A stretch of DNA of 64,000 nucleotides from Desulfovibrionaceae bacterium (GCA_009783025.1 WRHY01000001.1:1-64000), one strand, 5' to 3'; numbered from the stretch's first letter, positions 8,332 through 17,628 are shown. Numbers and translations: made by a program. Notes: generated by a model not told the origin, from the letters alone.

Positions 8332-10770
8332 ATGGCTGATCCGAAAGGTATTACAGTAAAGGAAAGCGCTACAAGCGCGGAAACAAGCGGAGCGGAAAAG
8401 AAAAAACCAGCCGCGCGCAAGACAACAAAAGCGCCTGCCAAAAGTGCGGAAGACGCAAAAACAGCGCCAAAAGGCCAGGCCGGACGCACGGCAAAAAAGG
8501 CGGAGGCGGCCAAGGCCGCTGATGCAAGCGAGAAAAAAACAACCGGCCGTGCGGCCAGGCAGACAGGTACAAGCAAGAGCAAGAATACGGAAGTTCCGGC
8601 CATAACGGAACAGAAGGCCGCACCGGCGCAAGGCAAGACAGCCGAAAAAGCGGCGCCGTCCAAAGCCGCCGCTCCCGCAAAGTCCACACGCAAAAAAAGT
8701 GTTGTTGCGCAGGCTGATGCCGGGCAAAGCGCCCCGCCCACGGCGGCAGTCCCGGCCGAAGCCGCTCCGGCTGAAAAAAAACCATCTTCCCGTTCGCGCG
8801 GCAGAGCGCAAAAAACATCGACCAAAGCGCCCAAATCCGGGACAGCCGCCAACGCTACGCCTTCCGGCAAAGACAGAGCAAAGGATGCGGCTCCTGTTGC
8901 AGCGGAAGAAACGGAGAAGCCTTCTCCCGTCCGGCCAAAGCAGGCAGCGGCAAAAGAGGCTGCCCCTGCTCTCGTTCCGGCGGATTTCCCGTCCGGCTTT
9001 GACGACGCCGGGCCGGAAGATTTTTTCGTGGGTTCGGCAGGTGTCGCGGCTGCGGATAACGGCGAAGGCGCGACGGAAACGGGCGAGAGAAAACGGCGCG
9101 GCCGTTCCAGGCGCGGGCGGGGCCGCAAAAAGGCCGCCGCGCAAGCCGCGTTGGCCGCGAACCAGGCTGCTGACAATGGGGAAAACGGCGAACCCGAGGC
9201 TCCGGTTGTTTTTGAGGAACTGTTCGAGACGGATGAGGACGAGGGTGACGAAGGCCGGACTTCCCGCAAGGACAAAAGTTCCGACGTCAAGGCGCAGGGC
9301 AAGACGCCCCGGCGCAAGATGTTTGTCAGCGTGCTGCCCGAAGAACAGATCGAGGTGGTGATCACCGAGGAAGGCCAGGTGCAGGAGTATTATGTGGAGA
9401 TGCTGCACCAGGCCAAAACCAAGGGCAACATCTACAAGGGGATCGTCCATAACGTGGACCCCAACCTGCAGGCCGCCTTTGTGTCCTACGGGGCTGTGAA
9501 AAACGGCTTCCTCCAGATCGACGAGGTACATCCCGAATATTATGTGTCCCCGCACGACGCGGGCAAAGGACGCAAGTATCCCCCGATTCAGAAGGTGCTG
9601 AAAGCCGGTCAGGAACTGCTGGTACAGATCGTCAAGGAGCCTGCCGGAACCAAGGGCGCGTTCCTGACCACCTATTTGTCCATGCCGGGCCGCTTTCTGG
9701 TGCTCACGCCGGGACGTGAACAGATCGGCGTATCGCGCAAGGTGGAAAACGAGACCGAGCGGGCCCGCCTGCGTGAACTGCTGGAAGGGCTCAGCCCCGG
9801 TCCCGGCCTTGGCGTTATTGTGCGCACGGTCAGTATGGGAGCCAGCAAAACCAGTTTGCAGCGCGACTTGCAGTACCTGAAGCGCACCTGGAAAGATGTG
9901 CGTACACGGGGCACCACGGAAAAAGCCCCCTGCCTGGTGTACCAGGAAATGGACCTGACCTCGCGGGCCGTGCGCGACTATCTCACGGAAGCCGTGGGCG
10001 AAGTATGGATCGACGATGACGCCACGGCCGCCGCTGTGACCGAAATCGCTGAAGCTCTGTTCCCGCGCAAGCATAATCTGGTGCGCGCGCATAAGGATAC
10101 GGGCACCACGCTGTTCGAACGCTTCAACATCCAGCGTCAGTTGGACCAGATCCAATCCCGTGAAGTTGTGCTGCCTTCGGGCGGCCGTCTGGTCATCGAC
10201 GCCACGGAAGCCCTCACCGCCATTGACATCAACTCCGGGCGCAGCGGGGGCAAAAACAACTTTGAGGACATGGCCTTTCGCACCAATATGGAAGCGGCCA
10301 GGATGATTCCGCTGCAACTGCGCCTGCGCGACATTGGCGGGCAGGTTGTGGCCGACTTCATTGAAATGCGCGACAAGAGCCACTGGCGCGAGGTGGAAAA
10401 GACCCTGCGCAACGGCATGAAAGTGGACCGGGCCCGGCACGACGTGGGGAAAATCGGTCCCTTCGGCATGCTGGAGATTGTGCGCCAGCGATTGGGCTCC
10501 TCGGCGATTTCCATTTCCACCGAACCTTGTCCTTGCTGCGGCGGGACCGGGGTGCGCCGGAACATGGAATGGCAGAGCCAACATTCATTGCGCGATATCC
10601 TGCGTCTGCTGCGCAATGCCCAGGCGCACAACGAAAGTGTGGTCAGCTACAGCGCGGAACAACCGCTGGCCTTGCACCTGCTGAACAATAAACGCCAGCG
10701 GCTGCTGGAAATGGAACAGCAATACGGCGTGCGGGTGGATATTCAGGTAAAGCCTCAAGAATTGCTATAG
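8332..10770 (+). CDS. rne: Ribonuclease E/G family endoribonuclease with long N-terminal extension
   Basis: An 812-residue member of the RNase E/G family, which cuts single-stranded A/U-rich RNA in mRNA decay and rRNA/tRNA processing. Residues 1 to about 325 are a low-complexity Ala/Lys/Pro/Glu tail with a basic patch KRRGRSRRGRGRKK, likely disordered and RNA-binding. The catalytic part starts near KMFVSVLPEEQIEVVI, includes an S1 domain (GNIYKGIVHNVDPNLQAAFV) and the DNase I-like core VIDATEALTAIDINSGR with VADFIEMRD supplying the magnesium aspartates. It ends after the zinc-link motif CPCCGGTGV. In E. coli RNase E the disordered scaffold is C-terminal; here it is N-terminal, as in many delta-proteobacteria and actinobacteria. 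ATG 8332 follows GAGGA by five bases. QueH follows 23 bases downstream. Confidence 0.9.
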   Translation: MADPKGITVKESATSAETSGAEKKKPAARKTTKAPAKSAEDAKTAPKGQAGRTAKKAEAAKAADASEKKTTGRAARQTGTSKSKNTEVPAITEQKAAPAQGKTAEKAAPSKAAAPAKSTRKKSVVAQADAGQSAPPTAAVPAEAAPAEKKPSSRSRGRAQKTSTKAPKSGTAANATPSGKDRAKDAAPVAAEETEKPSPVRPKQAAAKEAAPALVPADFPSGFDDAGPEDFFVGSAGVAAADNGEGATETGERKRRGRSRRGRGRKKAAAQAALAANQAADNGENGEPEAPVVFEELFETDEDEGDEGRTSRKDKSSDVKAQGKTPRRKMFVSVLPEEQIEVVITEEGQVQEYYVEMLHQAKTKGNIYKGIVHNVDPNLQAAFVSYGAVKNGFLQIDEVHPEYYVSPHDAGKGRKYPPIQKVLKAGQELLVQIVKEPAGTKGAFLTTYLSMPGRFLVLTPGREQIGVSRKVENETERARLRELLEGLSPGPGLGVIVRTVSMGASKTSLQRDLQYLKRTWKDVRTRGTTEKAPCLVYQEMDLTSRAVRDYLTEAVGEVWIDDDATAAAVTEIAEALFPRKHNLVRAHKDTGTTLFERFNIQRQLDQIQSREVVLPSGGRLVIDATEALTAIDINSGRSGGKNNFEDMAFRTNMEAARMIPLQLRLRDIGGQVVADFIEMRDKSHWREVEKTLRNGMKVDRARHDVGKIGPFGMLEIVRQRLGSSAISISTEPCPCCGGTGVRRNMEWQSQHSLRDILRLLRNAQAHNESVVSYSAEQPLALHLLNNKRQRLLEMEQQYGVRVDIQVKPQELL

Positions 10771-10793
10771 TATTTCCAGAAGAAAATGACGCG

Positions 10794-11441
10794 ATGCGCA
10801 TACTGGTGCACCTGTGCTGCGGTCCTTGCGGGATCACCGTGCTGCAACGGCTCCTTGACGCGAAGGGCGCGGGGCACGAGCTCGGCGTTCTTTTTTTCAA
10901 CCCCAATATCCAGCCCTTGTCCGAATACATGCGACGCCGGGACGGGGCATCTCAGGTGGCCGACCGCCTCGGGCTGCCTTTTATTCCGGCCGAGACTTTG
11001 GGAGAAGAGGAACAGATGTGGGATGATCCCTGGCTGGCGGAACGTCAGGAGCCGGACTTTGCGCCGGGCGGCGCTTTTGCCGTGCCCCCGGCAGCCAACC
11101 CGGCGCTGTGGCTGCGGGCCGTGTCCGGGCGGGAGGGCGAACGCTGCACCTTCTGCTGGCGCATCCGTCTGCGCAAAACAGCACAGCTTGCCTTGCGGCG
11201 CGGCTTTGACGGATATACCTCCTCTCTTTTGTATTCACGCCACCAAAATCACGCCGCCATCCGGGAACTGGGCAGAAGTATAGCTGAAGATACCGGGCCT
11301 GCCTTTGTGTATGAAGATTTCCGTACCTCCTGGCAGGAAGGCATCCGCCTGTCCAAGGAGTGGGGCATCTACCGCCAACAATACTGCGGCTGTTGCTTCA
11401 GCGAATATGACCGCTACAGCCGCGATCTGGCGCGGCAATAG
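10794..11441 (+). CDS. queH: Epoxyqueuosine reductase QueH
   Basis: A 215-residue DUF208/QueH protein that reduces epoxyqueuosine to queuosine in the tRNA anticodon, the iron-sulfur alternative to cobalamin-dependent QueG. The diagnostic cysteines are present: HLCCGPCG (residues 7-14), CTFCWRIR in the middle and YCGCCFSEYD near the C terminus, which together hold the [4Fe-4S] cluster and the disulfide. A Ser/His-rich YTSSLLYSRHQNH segment also fits the family. It lies between the RNase and hemW on the same strand, with gaps of about 22 bases, so co-transcription is likely. Confidence 0.9.
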   Translation: MRILVHLCCGPCGITVLQRLLDAKGAGHELGVLFFNPNIQPLSEYMRRRDGASQVADRLGLPFIPAETLGEEEQMWDDPWLAERQEPDFAPGGAFAVPPAANPALWLRAVSGREGERCTFCWRIRLRKTAQLALRRGFDGYTSSLLYSRHQNHAAIRELGRSIAEDTGPAFVYEDFRTSWQEGIRLSKEWGIYRQQYCGCCFSEYDRYSRDLARQ

Positions 11442-11463
11442 CGCCGCCCGCCGCGAATCGCCT

Positions 11464-12630
11464 ATGCTCCTGTACATCCATGTTCCCTTTTGCCGTAAAA
11501 AATGCGCGTATTGCGCTTTTTATTCCGTACCCCTTGCTGAAGGCCGGACCGGTGCGGCCATGGTCAAAGTCTATCTGAGCACGCTGCTCGGTGAACTCAG
11601 GCTGTGGGGAGAGCGCCTGGGCAAAACGCCGGTGGAAACGGTTTTTTTCGGCGGGGGCACGCCAAGCCTGCTTCCGGCCGGAGCCATAGCCGGGATTCTG
11701 GGCGAAATCGACAAGACCTTTGCCCTTGATCCGGCGGCTGAAATCACAGTGGAGGCCAACCCGGAATCCGCCCTGGCCGACGGTTGGCTGTTTGCAGTGA
11801 AAAAGGCGGGCGTCAACCGGCTTTCTCTGGGTGTGCAGAGCTTCAATGACGCGGATCTTGTCCGGCTGGGCCGGACGCACGACGCCCGCACGGCCGAGGC
11901 GGCCTTTATCACGGCGCGCACCGCCGGGTTTGCCAACATCAGTCTGGATTTGATGTGGGGTTTGCCCGGAGAGTCTGCCCGTCCCCAAGCCCAGGCCCAC
12001 TGGCTGAGTCAACTGAAACGGGTGGCCGACCTGCGGCCGGATCATATTTCCGCCTACGGTCTGACTTTGGAAGAGGGCAGCGCGCTGGCCGCGTCCTGTG
12101 CGGAAGGCGCGTACACCTTGCCCTCGGAAAGCGATCTGGCTTCCATGTATTTGGCCGGGGCTGATTTTTTGGAAAGCCGCGGTTTCATGCACTATGAAAT
12201 TTCCAATTACGCGCGCATAGGCTTTGAGTGCCGCCACAATCTCGGGTACTGGCAAGGCGCGGACTACCTCGGTCTCGGCCCGGCCGCGACCTCCACGCTG
12301 GCCGGACAGCGCTGGGCCAACCCCTCCGCACCGCTGGACTGGCGCAGACTGGTGCAAGACAAAAGCATCGGGAACGATGCGGAACTGCTGGATGCAAAAA
12401 CCAGGCTCAAAGAGCTGCTTATGCTGCGCCTGCGCATGAGCAAGGGCTTATCGCTGAAAGACTACCGCGCGTGCAGCGGACGCTCTTTTCAGAAAGATTT
12501 TAGAAACCTTGTAGAGCTTTTGCAAAAAAACGGACTGGCCGCTTCCCGCAAGGGCTGGTTCCGTCTGACCCGGTCCGGCATGCTGGTTTCAGACACTATT
12601 TTGGGGCATTTTTTTGAAGGGATTAAGTAG
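11464..12630 (+). CDS. hemW: HemW-like radical SAM protein (heme chaperone)
   Basis: A 388-residue radical SAM protein of the HemW/HemN-like family. The cluster motif HVPFCRKKCAYCAFYS (CxxxCxxC) is at residues about 6-21, followed by FFGGGTPSLLP, EANPES and GVQSFND, all standard for the family. It lacks the N-terminal part of true HemN, which is why HemW (heme trafficking) is preferred over coproporphyrinogen dehydrogenase. The C-terminal LSLKDYRACSGRSF region is the HemN_C domain. I place the start at ATG 11464 because the cluster motif follows directly; the open frame continues to 11305 but that part lies inside queH. No strong ribosome binding site is visible. Confidence 0.88.
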   Translation: MLLYIHVPFCRKKCAYCAFYSVPLAEGRTGAAMVKVYLSTLLGELRLWGERLGKTPVETVFFGGGTPSLLPAGAIAGILGEIDKTFALDPAAEITVEANPESALADGWLFAVKKAGVNRLSLGVQSFNDADLVRLGRTHDARTAEAAFITARTAGFANISLDLMWGLPGESARPQAQAHWLSQLKRVADLRPDHISAYGLTLEEGSALAASCAEGAYTLPSESDLASMYLAGADFLESRGFMHYEISNYARIGFECRHNLGYWQGADYLGLGPAATSTLAGQRWANPSAPLDWRRLVQDKSIGNDAELLDAKTRLKELLMLRLRMSKGLSLKDYRACSGRSFQKDFRNLVELLQKNGLAASRKGWFRLTRSGMLVSDTILGHFFEGIK

Positions 12631-12645
12631 AACGGATTATTTTTT

Positions 12646-12788
12646 GGGGCTCCGCCCCAAACCCCGGCAGGGGCATGATGCCCCTGCACCCCCATACCCA
12701 GAAAACGGCAAAGCCGTTTTCTGGAAATTGCGGGTCAAGGGGGCCACGCCCCCTTGCAGGGAGGTTTGGAGGGACAGCGTCCCTCCAA
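12646..12788. repeat. Composite hairpin repeat, copy A (between convergent genes)
   Basis: A run of perfect short hairpins: GGGGCTCCGCCCC (12646-12658), a stem of CAGGGGC with its complement (about 12668-12686), AAAACGGC paired with GCCGTTTT (about 12702-12720), AAGGGGGC paired with GCCCCCTT (about 12737-12755), and GGAGGGAC paired with GTCCCTCC (about 12768-12786). Read on the minus strand the order and spacers match the copies at 56600 and 62684. It sits between hemW and the convergent glycosyltransferase gene and could stop transcription from both sides. Confidence 0.8.
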
Positions 12789-12795
12789 AGGATAT

Positions 12796-14259
12796 CTACA
12801 CTAACTCCGCAACCTGCTCCGCTAAAGAGAGAATGTGCACAAAGGCCTGGCGGGAACCTTGCTCGTTCTGGGCGTACATCTGGATATAGCCGCTCAGTGG
12901 GCGAACCAGGGGATCTGCCTGTTCCCAGAATTGGGGGGTGGAAAGGATATGGCCAGGGTTGGCGCGGAAGGCCCTGGCCAGTTTCAGAGCCAGATCAGCG
13001 GCCGCCTCGGCCAGTTTTTCCGCCGCTTGGGGATGGGAAGCGCGGAGGGAAAGCCAGGCCTGTTCCAATGCTTCACGGGGAAAGAGGTTGAACAGAGCAC
13101 CGAACCAGGCCTGCCAGAAGCGGGAGAGGGCGGGCCTGGCCAAGGTCTCGGGATTTGCACTCGCGCGTGCCCCGGTGAGACTTTGCAGGCAGTACAGGCC
13201 GTATTCGTCCCGATCCGTGCGCAGCAGTTCCAGGCCGTGGGTACGGCGCAGCATGGAGATGTGTCCTTGGGGGTCTTGCGGGGAAAAGAGAAAAGCCGCA
13301 ACAGAGGCTGCTTTGGCATGGGTGAATTGATCGCGGCAGAGTGGGTTTTCTTGCGTGCAGCGCCAGCACCCGGTGCAGTCCAGATCCGGGCGCAGCACAT
13401 GGTGTCCCGGCGACGCCGGGCCGGTTTCCCAAGGATTGACCGGACCCATGGACAGGTTGAGTACCGGCGTGCCCAGGCCGGAGGCGATATGCATGGGACC
13501 TGTGTCGGGCGTGATCAGTAAATCCAGTTCATGGATGAACTGCGCCAGGGCGGCCACGCTGAAGCGGCCGGTCAGATCCAGGTGGGGTGCGCCGAGCAGG
13601 TGGGCAGTGGCCCGGCCGAGCGCTTTTTCCGCCTCTCCGCCCAGCAGCACGGGCTTGTGCCCGATCTTGAGCAAAATTTTGGCCAAGCCCGCCCAAAACG
13701 GCGCATCCGGGTGTTTTTCCGGCTCGCTGGCGCCGAGAAAGAGCCCAATGCGTACTCCAGAGGCGCGGCCGCCGGAAGCGCTGCCGAGTTGGGGCAGAGG
13801 ACGGGGCAACATCCAGTCCCGGCGCAAGGCCAGGGAGTGCGGGAGCGCGTCAAGGGTATTGAGATCCGCCCAGTGATAGAGGTTATAGCGGTTGTTATAG
13901 GTCAGGGAGGCGCGGTAGAGCTGCCATTCCCCCCGGATGAACATCTGCCCCTGTTCATCCAGCCAGGGACCAATCAGATGTTCGGTTTTTGCCTTTCCGG
14001 CCAGGGCGGCGGCTTCCGGCCTGAAGCTGAGATTGATGACCGCCGCAAAGACATGGGCACGCGGATCAGGGGCGTTGGCATAACTGAAATAGGTGGCCTG
14101 TGGAGAAAGAGAGAGCAGGGGTTTGAAAAAGGCTTGCTCGCCCACGACCCACAGAGGGTGATCGGGGTAGGCTTCCCTGAGTTTGGCCAGCAAGGGAAAG
14201 GAGAGGACAAGATCTCCCATGCGCTGCATTTGCAGGACCAGCACAGGGGCCTTGTTCAT
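12796..14259 (-). CDS. Glycosyltransferase family 9 (heptosyltransferase-like)
   Basis: A 487-residue protein whose first 345 residues are a GT9 (ADP-heptose:LPS heptosyltransferase-like) fold: LVLQMQRMGDLVLSFPLL at the N terminus, IGLFLGASEPEKHPD at the start of the second Rossmann domain, and LLITPDTGPMHIASGLGTPV, the GT9 donor-binding signature. A cysteine group, CTGCWRC, follows near residue 300. The last 140 residues are helical and not part of standard GT9 enzymes. It probably adds a sugar to lipopolysaccharide core or a surface glycan; the acceptor is unknown. It shares ATGA with the upstream CgeB-type gene, so the pair is translationally coupled. Confidence 0.85.
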   Translation of the reverse strand: MNKAPVLVLQMQRMGDLVLSFPLLAKLREAYPDHPLWVVGEQAFFKPLLSLSPQATYFSYANAPDPRAHVFAAVINLSFRPEAAALAGKAKTEHLIGPWLDEQGQMFIRGEWQLYRASLTYNNRYNLYHWADLNTLDALPHSLALRRDWMLPRPLPQLGSASGGRASGVRIGLFLGASEPEKHPDAPFWAGLAKILLKIGHKPVLLGGEAEKALGRATAHLLGAPHLDLTGRFSVAALAQFIHELDLLITPDTGPMHIASGLGTPVLNLSMGPVNPWETGPASPGHHVLRPDLDCTGCWRCTQENPLCRDQFTHAKAASVAAFLFSPQDPQGHISMLRRTHGLELLRTDRDEYGLYCLQSLTGARASANPETLARPALSRFWQAWFGALFNLFPREALEQAWLSLRASHPQAAEKLAEAAADLALKLARAFRANPGHILSTPQFWEQADPLVRPLSGYIQMYAQNEQGSRQAFVHILSLAEQVAELV

Positions 14260-16043
14260 CCGTACATCTCCCGCATCCGGGCCGCCAGATGCAGCACCCG
14301 GTGCTCATAGGTATGTTCGGCCAGGATGCGCTTGCGCGCGGCCAAGGCCACGGCGCGCCGCTGTTCCGGGCGGGCCAGGTATTCTTGGGCCAGGCTTTGC
14401 GCTTCTTCCGGGGAATGGTAACAGATGATCTCCGTGCCCGGCTCAAAGAGCTTCTCCACCTGCTCCCTGTAGTCCGTGAGGAGAAAGGACGCTGTGGCGG
14501 GCACGTCAAACACCCGTTGATTGACCGCGCCCTTCATCTGCTTGCTGGTACAGTTGAAGTTAATTGCCGCGCAAGGATAGAAGCGGGGCAGATCCGAATA
14601 GTAGTTCAGTTCCGGATGATAGTGCCAGGGCCGCCCATTGCCGAGCAGACTGTGCCAGCCCTTGTCGCCCACGATGAGCGGGGAAAAGGGCATGATGCCC
14701 TGCACGCAGGAAAGGCGGTACTGGCGGGTAGCCTCCCAGGTGAGCAAGGTCGTATAGCCCAGGCGGGCCTCAACCGAGGGTAGGGAATCAAAGGTGTGCA
14801 GCAGTTCCGGGTGCCTGGCGCTCAGGTATTGCCTGACAGAGCGCTCGTCGTCGTCCGCGAATCCGGCGGCAACGATCTGGAGGCGGTCCGTGAGTTCCGG
14901 CGGCAAGGCATAACGCTTTCGGTTCTGGGCTACTTTTTCCACCATGGAATTGCCTACAAAGGCCACATTCCGGTCCCAGTCTTTGGGCAGGCCGGGGAAG
15001 TCCGGCCGGAGCGGGGGGTGAAAGCGGGTGGCGTCAGTGCCGAGCGGAAGATAGTCCACATGCTCAAAGTCCATGTGGCGCAGGGAATCTAAGTTGTCCG
15101 CATCCCAGGTGAATATGGCGGTCCAGGGGTTAACCAGGCGGGTGTAAAAATTAAGGACCAGGTGCGGGTTGTCCACAAACCAGGACGCCAGGGGCAGACG
15201 CAACCGTTCCAGCAGGTCCGTGAGCACGCCTTCGCGGTCAACGCCGAGGTGGTTGATGGTAAAAACAAAGTCGGGCTTAAACTCTAGCACAGCGGAGAGC
15301 AGGCCTTCGATGAACTCGCTACGGCCGACCTCGCCGTCCGGCACTTGCAGAAGACGGCAGGGAAGACCCAGCCGTTCGCAGGCCGAACGGATTTCTCCAA
15401 TCAGGAAGTATTTGCTGGTCAGCAGCAGAAGGCGCGGCTGATCTTCTTTGAATTTGGCGTAGCGCGAGCGCTCCCAGAAATCGGCCTGGCGGCTGGCTTC
15501 ACAGGCTTTGCTCAACGCGCCGTAGTAGTCGCGGTCAAGGCGAAGATAAAAAGGGTTGACCAGCGGCAGGAGAGGCAGGCCACGGTGCGCATTTTGCCAG
15601 CGGGTCAGTTCCTTGATTGCTTCGGTGCTGTCCGGATTGCGCAGCCAGATAATGCCGGGGCAGTCAGCATAACGCTCCCGCAAACCGCTCACCTTCAGGA
15701 TATCTTCTTCCTTGTCCAATACGGCAAGAAGGAATCCTGGACCGTAAGCCTTTGTGAGGCGCGCCACCAGTTCTTGGAAAATCGCGCCGCTGCCGGAACC
15801 GAGCAGTACGGGCAGGCGATCTTGGGCCGCCGGACCGGAAGGGCCGGGAAAATCGTCAAGGTTCGACAACAGACGGATTTCCCGTTCCGGTCCGGCGGAG
15901 CCGAGCATGTACAGGGTGCGGCCGTTTCTGGTGACGGCAATATCTGTAAGCTCGCCGTTTTCAAACAAGCCTTCGGCCGTGTCCGGGGCGCGCTGCTCAG
16001 GCTTCACCGCTCTTTTTCCTGTTGGGACGGGAAATGATCTCAT
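14256..16043 (-). CDS. CgeB-type glycosyltransferase (DUF3880 plus Glyco_trans_1_2)
   Basis: A 595-residue protein. The central part (about 200-350), with LLLLTSKYFLIGEIRSA, FVFTINHLGVD and LASWFVDNPHLVLN, matches the DUF3880 domain. The C-terminal part (about 420-590), with FDVPATASFLLTDYREQ and FEPGTEIICYHSPEE, is the glycosyltransferase-like domain of spore-coat CgeB proteins. Such proteins are commonly glycosyltransferases acting on surface or flagellar proteins; here that is inferred from family and from the GT9 gene directly downstream. ATG 16043 overlaps the upstream gene by 47 bases. A GTG at 16007 with AGGA nine bases ahead would cut the overlap to 11 and is a good alternative. Confidence 0.75.
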   Translation of the reverse strand: MRSFPVPTGKRAVKPEQRAPDTAEGLFENGELTDIAVTRNGRTLYMLGSAGPEREIRLLSNLDDFPGPSGPAAQDRLPVLLGSGSGAIFQELVARLTKAYGPGFLLAVLDKEEDILKVSGLRERYADCPGIIWLRNPDSTEAIKELTRWQNAHRGLPLLPLVNPFYLRLDRDYYGALSKACEASRQADFWERSRYAKFKEDQPRLLLLTSKYFLIGEIRSACERLGLPCRLLQVPDGEVGRSEFIEGLLSAVLEFKPDFVFTINHLGVDREGVLTDLLERLRLPLASWFVDNPHLVLNFYTRLVNPWTAIFTWDADNLDSLRHMDFEHVDYLPLGTDATRFHPPLRPDFPGLPKDWDRNVAFVGNSMVEKVAQNRKRYALPPELTDRLQIVAAGFADDDERSVRQYLSARHPELLHTFDSLPSVEARLGYTTLLTWEATRQYRLSCVQGIMPFSPLIVGDKGWHSLLGNGRPWHYHPELNYYSDLPRFYPCAAINFNCTSKQMKGAVNQRVFDVPATASFLLTDYREQVEKLFEPGTEIICYHSPEEAQSLAQEYLARPEQRRAVALAARKRILAEHTYEHRVLHLAARMREMYG

Positions 16044-17178
16044 CGCCCACGAGCATGAGGGTGGTATCGAATTCCATGTGGTTGGTTTTCAAGAAAGCCC
16101 GGGCAATGCCGATTTCGCAACCGGGCATAACTTTGCCCGGCACCACGATACGGCATTTGGGGGCGTGTTCTTCATCAACCGCGAACTTGCGCCACAGTTC
16201 GCGGTGTTTGCTTAAAAGAATTTTCAGCTTCATGGATGTCAATTCGAGGCGCGGCGCATATTCCTGTTCCATCACCTGGTTGCGTTTGGCCATCCTTTCA
16301 AAAAAGGCCTGCCTGTCCTTAAGATAAGCGATCTGGCTCTCGAGCTTTTGCAGGGTCAAGAAATCAAAGGGCTTGTACCCCATCATGATCTTTGTAGGCA
16401 CGGAATAGTCGCTGCCGAGCTGACCTTCCACATAGACCAGAGCGTTGGCGTATACGGCCCCGCCCTGCAGGCGGCCCTTCACCACCAGATTGCCTTCCAC
16501 GTACAGGGTGCTGTGCAGGCAGGAGCCGTCAATGATGACATTGCCTCTGGCGCGCAGTTGCACATGTTCACAGAAGGGAATGCGGATATTGCCGCCTGCC
16601 TCGATCAGCGTACTGGGCATCTGCGCGCCGGAATCGACCGTTTTTTCCGGACTGTCGCTGACCATGCTGGTGTTGTCTCCCTTGATCCCGGAAAGACAAA
16701 CCACGTCGCCCGCGCCTTTGACCTTGGCGCTTTCAATATGGCCCTTGATCAACACATTGCCCGCCTGCACGGCAAAACCGGTTTGCACGTCTCCGTGCAC
16801 AGCCAGATCGCCGACAAAAAAGATGTTGCCGGTATGAAAACCAACGTTGCTGCGCACGTTGAGCAGCTTTTTTACATTGATCAAGCCGTTGTGATAAAAG
16901 ACGTAGCCGTTGGCGGTGGCTACTATTTTATCCGGGTTTTCCTTGTGCTGGGCGCAGTTGGGCCCGATGGGAAGATGCTTGGCAGAGTGCAGGAAGCGCG
17001 GATCGACCTTGATCTGGGGGAAGGCCTCCAGGTCAATGATCTCCGCCAAGACCTGCCCGGCAACGACATTCTGCACATAGCCGAGAAAACGGGGATCAGC
17101 GGTGCCGTCCGTGCCCTCCACGGGAGCCAGGTTGATATGGCTGAAATCAGGGTCAAAGTAGTGGTATAGATAATACAT
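15997..17178 (-). CDS. FapA-like DUF342 polymer-forming protein
   Basis: A 393-residue protein of the FapA/DUF342 group. The middle (about 80-270) is a string of glycine- and valine-rich repeats (FFVGDLAVHGDVQTGFAVQA, NVLIKGHIESAKVKGAGDVV, LYVEGNLVVKGRLQGG) that form a right-handed beta helix. It is followed by a coiled-coil segment (LQKLESQIAYLKDRQAFFER). In Vibrio, FapA influences polar localisation and flagellar assembly; in Desulfovibrio the role is not established. The next gene downstream starts within its 3' end. Upstream, 15 bases away, is a STAS protein, suggesting a small regulatory or envelope operon. Confidence 0.75.
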   Translation of the reverse strand: MYYLYHYFDPDFSHINLAPVEGTDGTADPRFLGYVQNVVAGQVLAEIIDLEAFPQIKVDPRFLHSAKHLPIGPNCAQHKENPDKIVATANGYVFYHNGLINVKKLLNVRSNVGFHTGNIFFVGDLAVHGDVQTGFAVQAGNVLIKGHIESAKVKGAGDVVCLSGIKGDNTSMVSDSPEKTVDSGAQMPSTLIEAGGNIRIPFCEHVQLRARGNVIIDGSCLHSTLYVEGNLVVKGRLQGGAVYANALVYVEGQLGSDYSVPTKIMMGYKPFDFLTLQKLESQIAYLKDRQAFFERMAKRNQVMEQEYAPRLELTSMKLKILLSKHRELWRKFAVDEEHAPKCRIVVPGKVMPGCEIGIARAFLKTNHMEFDTTLMLVGDEIISRPNRKKSGEA

Positions 17179-17193
17179 GCTGTGCCTGTTGCC

Positions 17194-17628
17194 TTAGGCC
17201 ACGAGCGTGGCGATGATATCGTCCTCTGCCGCTAGAAAGGTGAAGTAAGGAGTGAGTTTTAACTCTTTGAGCACGCCGAGTATCTGGGCCGACGCCCGGT
17301 ACAGATACAGCCGTCTGTTTCTGCCGTGCATGGCCGCGGCAAAGGCCACCAGCGCCCCGACCGCGCTTTTGGTGAGCGAGAGTTGGGCAAAGTCCAGGAT
17401 AACCTTGGACAGATTTTCCGTGAACAGATCATGCATGGCCGCCGTGAATTCAGGTACCGCGGAAAGACCGATTTGTCCGCTGAACATGCCGAAAGTCGTG
17501 TGCCACTCAGCGCTGTGCGCCACCAGGGGACGGCAGGGGAAACGCGGTCCCATGTAGGGATCGACGGGCTCAACAATCAGCACTTTGCTCAGGTTTTCCG
17601 CCAGTACCGTTCTACCGGGCTGCCGCAT
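17194..17628 (-). CDS. STAS-domain protein (anti-sigma-factor-antagonist-like)
   Basis: A 144-residue protein in which GLSAVPEFTAAMHDLF, LSKVILDFAQLSLTKSAVGA and RRLYLYRASAQILGVLKEL follow the strand-helix order of a STAS domain. The usual phosphorylatable serine (as in DSxG of SpoIIAA) falls in LTKSAVGAL. STAS proteins of this kind switch partner kinases or sigma regulators; no such partner is adjacent. It precedes the FapA-like gene by 15 bases and follows the acyl-CoA ligase by 19 bases, all on the minus strand. Confidence 0.7.
   Translation of the reverse strand: MRQPGRTVLAENLSKVLIVEPVDPYMGPRFPCRPLVAHSAEWHTTFGMFSGQIGLSAVPEFTAAMHDLFTENLSKVILDFAQLSLTKSAVGALVAFAAAMHGRNRRLYLYRASAQILGVLKELKLTPYFTFLAAEDDIIATLVA

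Noticed and set aside
8314..10584. 756-residue reading frame opposite the RNase E/G gene
   Set aside because: It is the antisense of a GC-rich, strongly codon-biased gene; its translation is compositionally odd and matches no family, whereas the plus strand gives a complete RNase E/G.
12646..12788. CRISPR-like repeat array
   Set aside because: The units are distinct self-complementary hairpins rather than identical repeats with unique spacers, and no cas genes are present.
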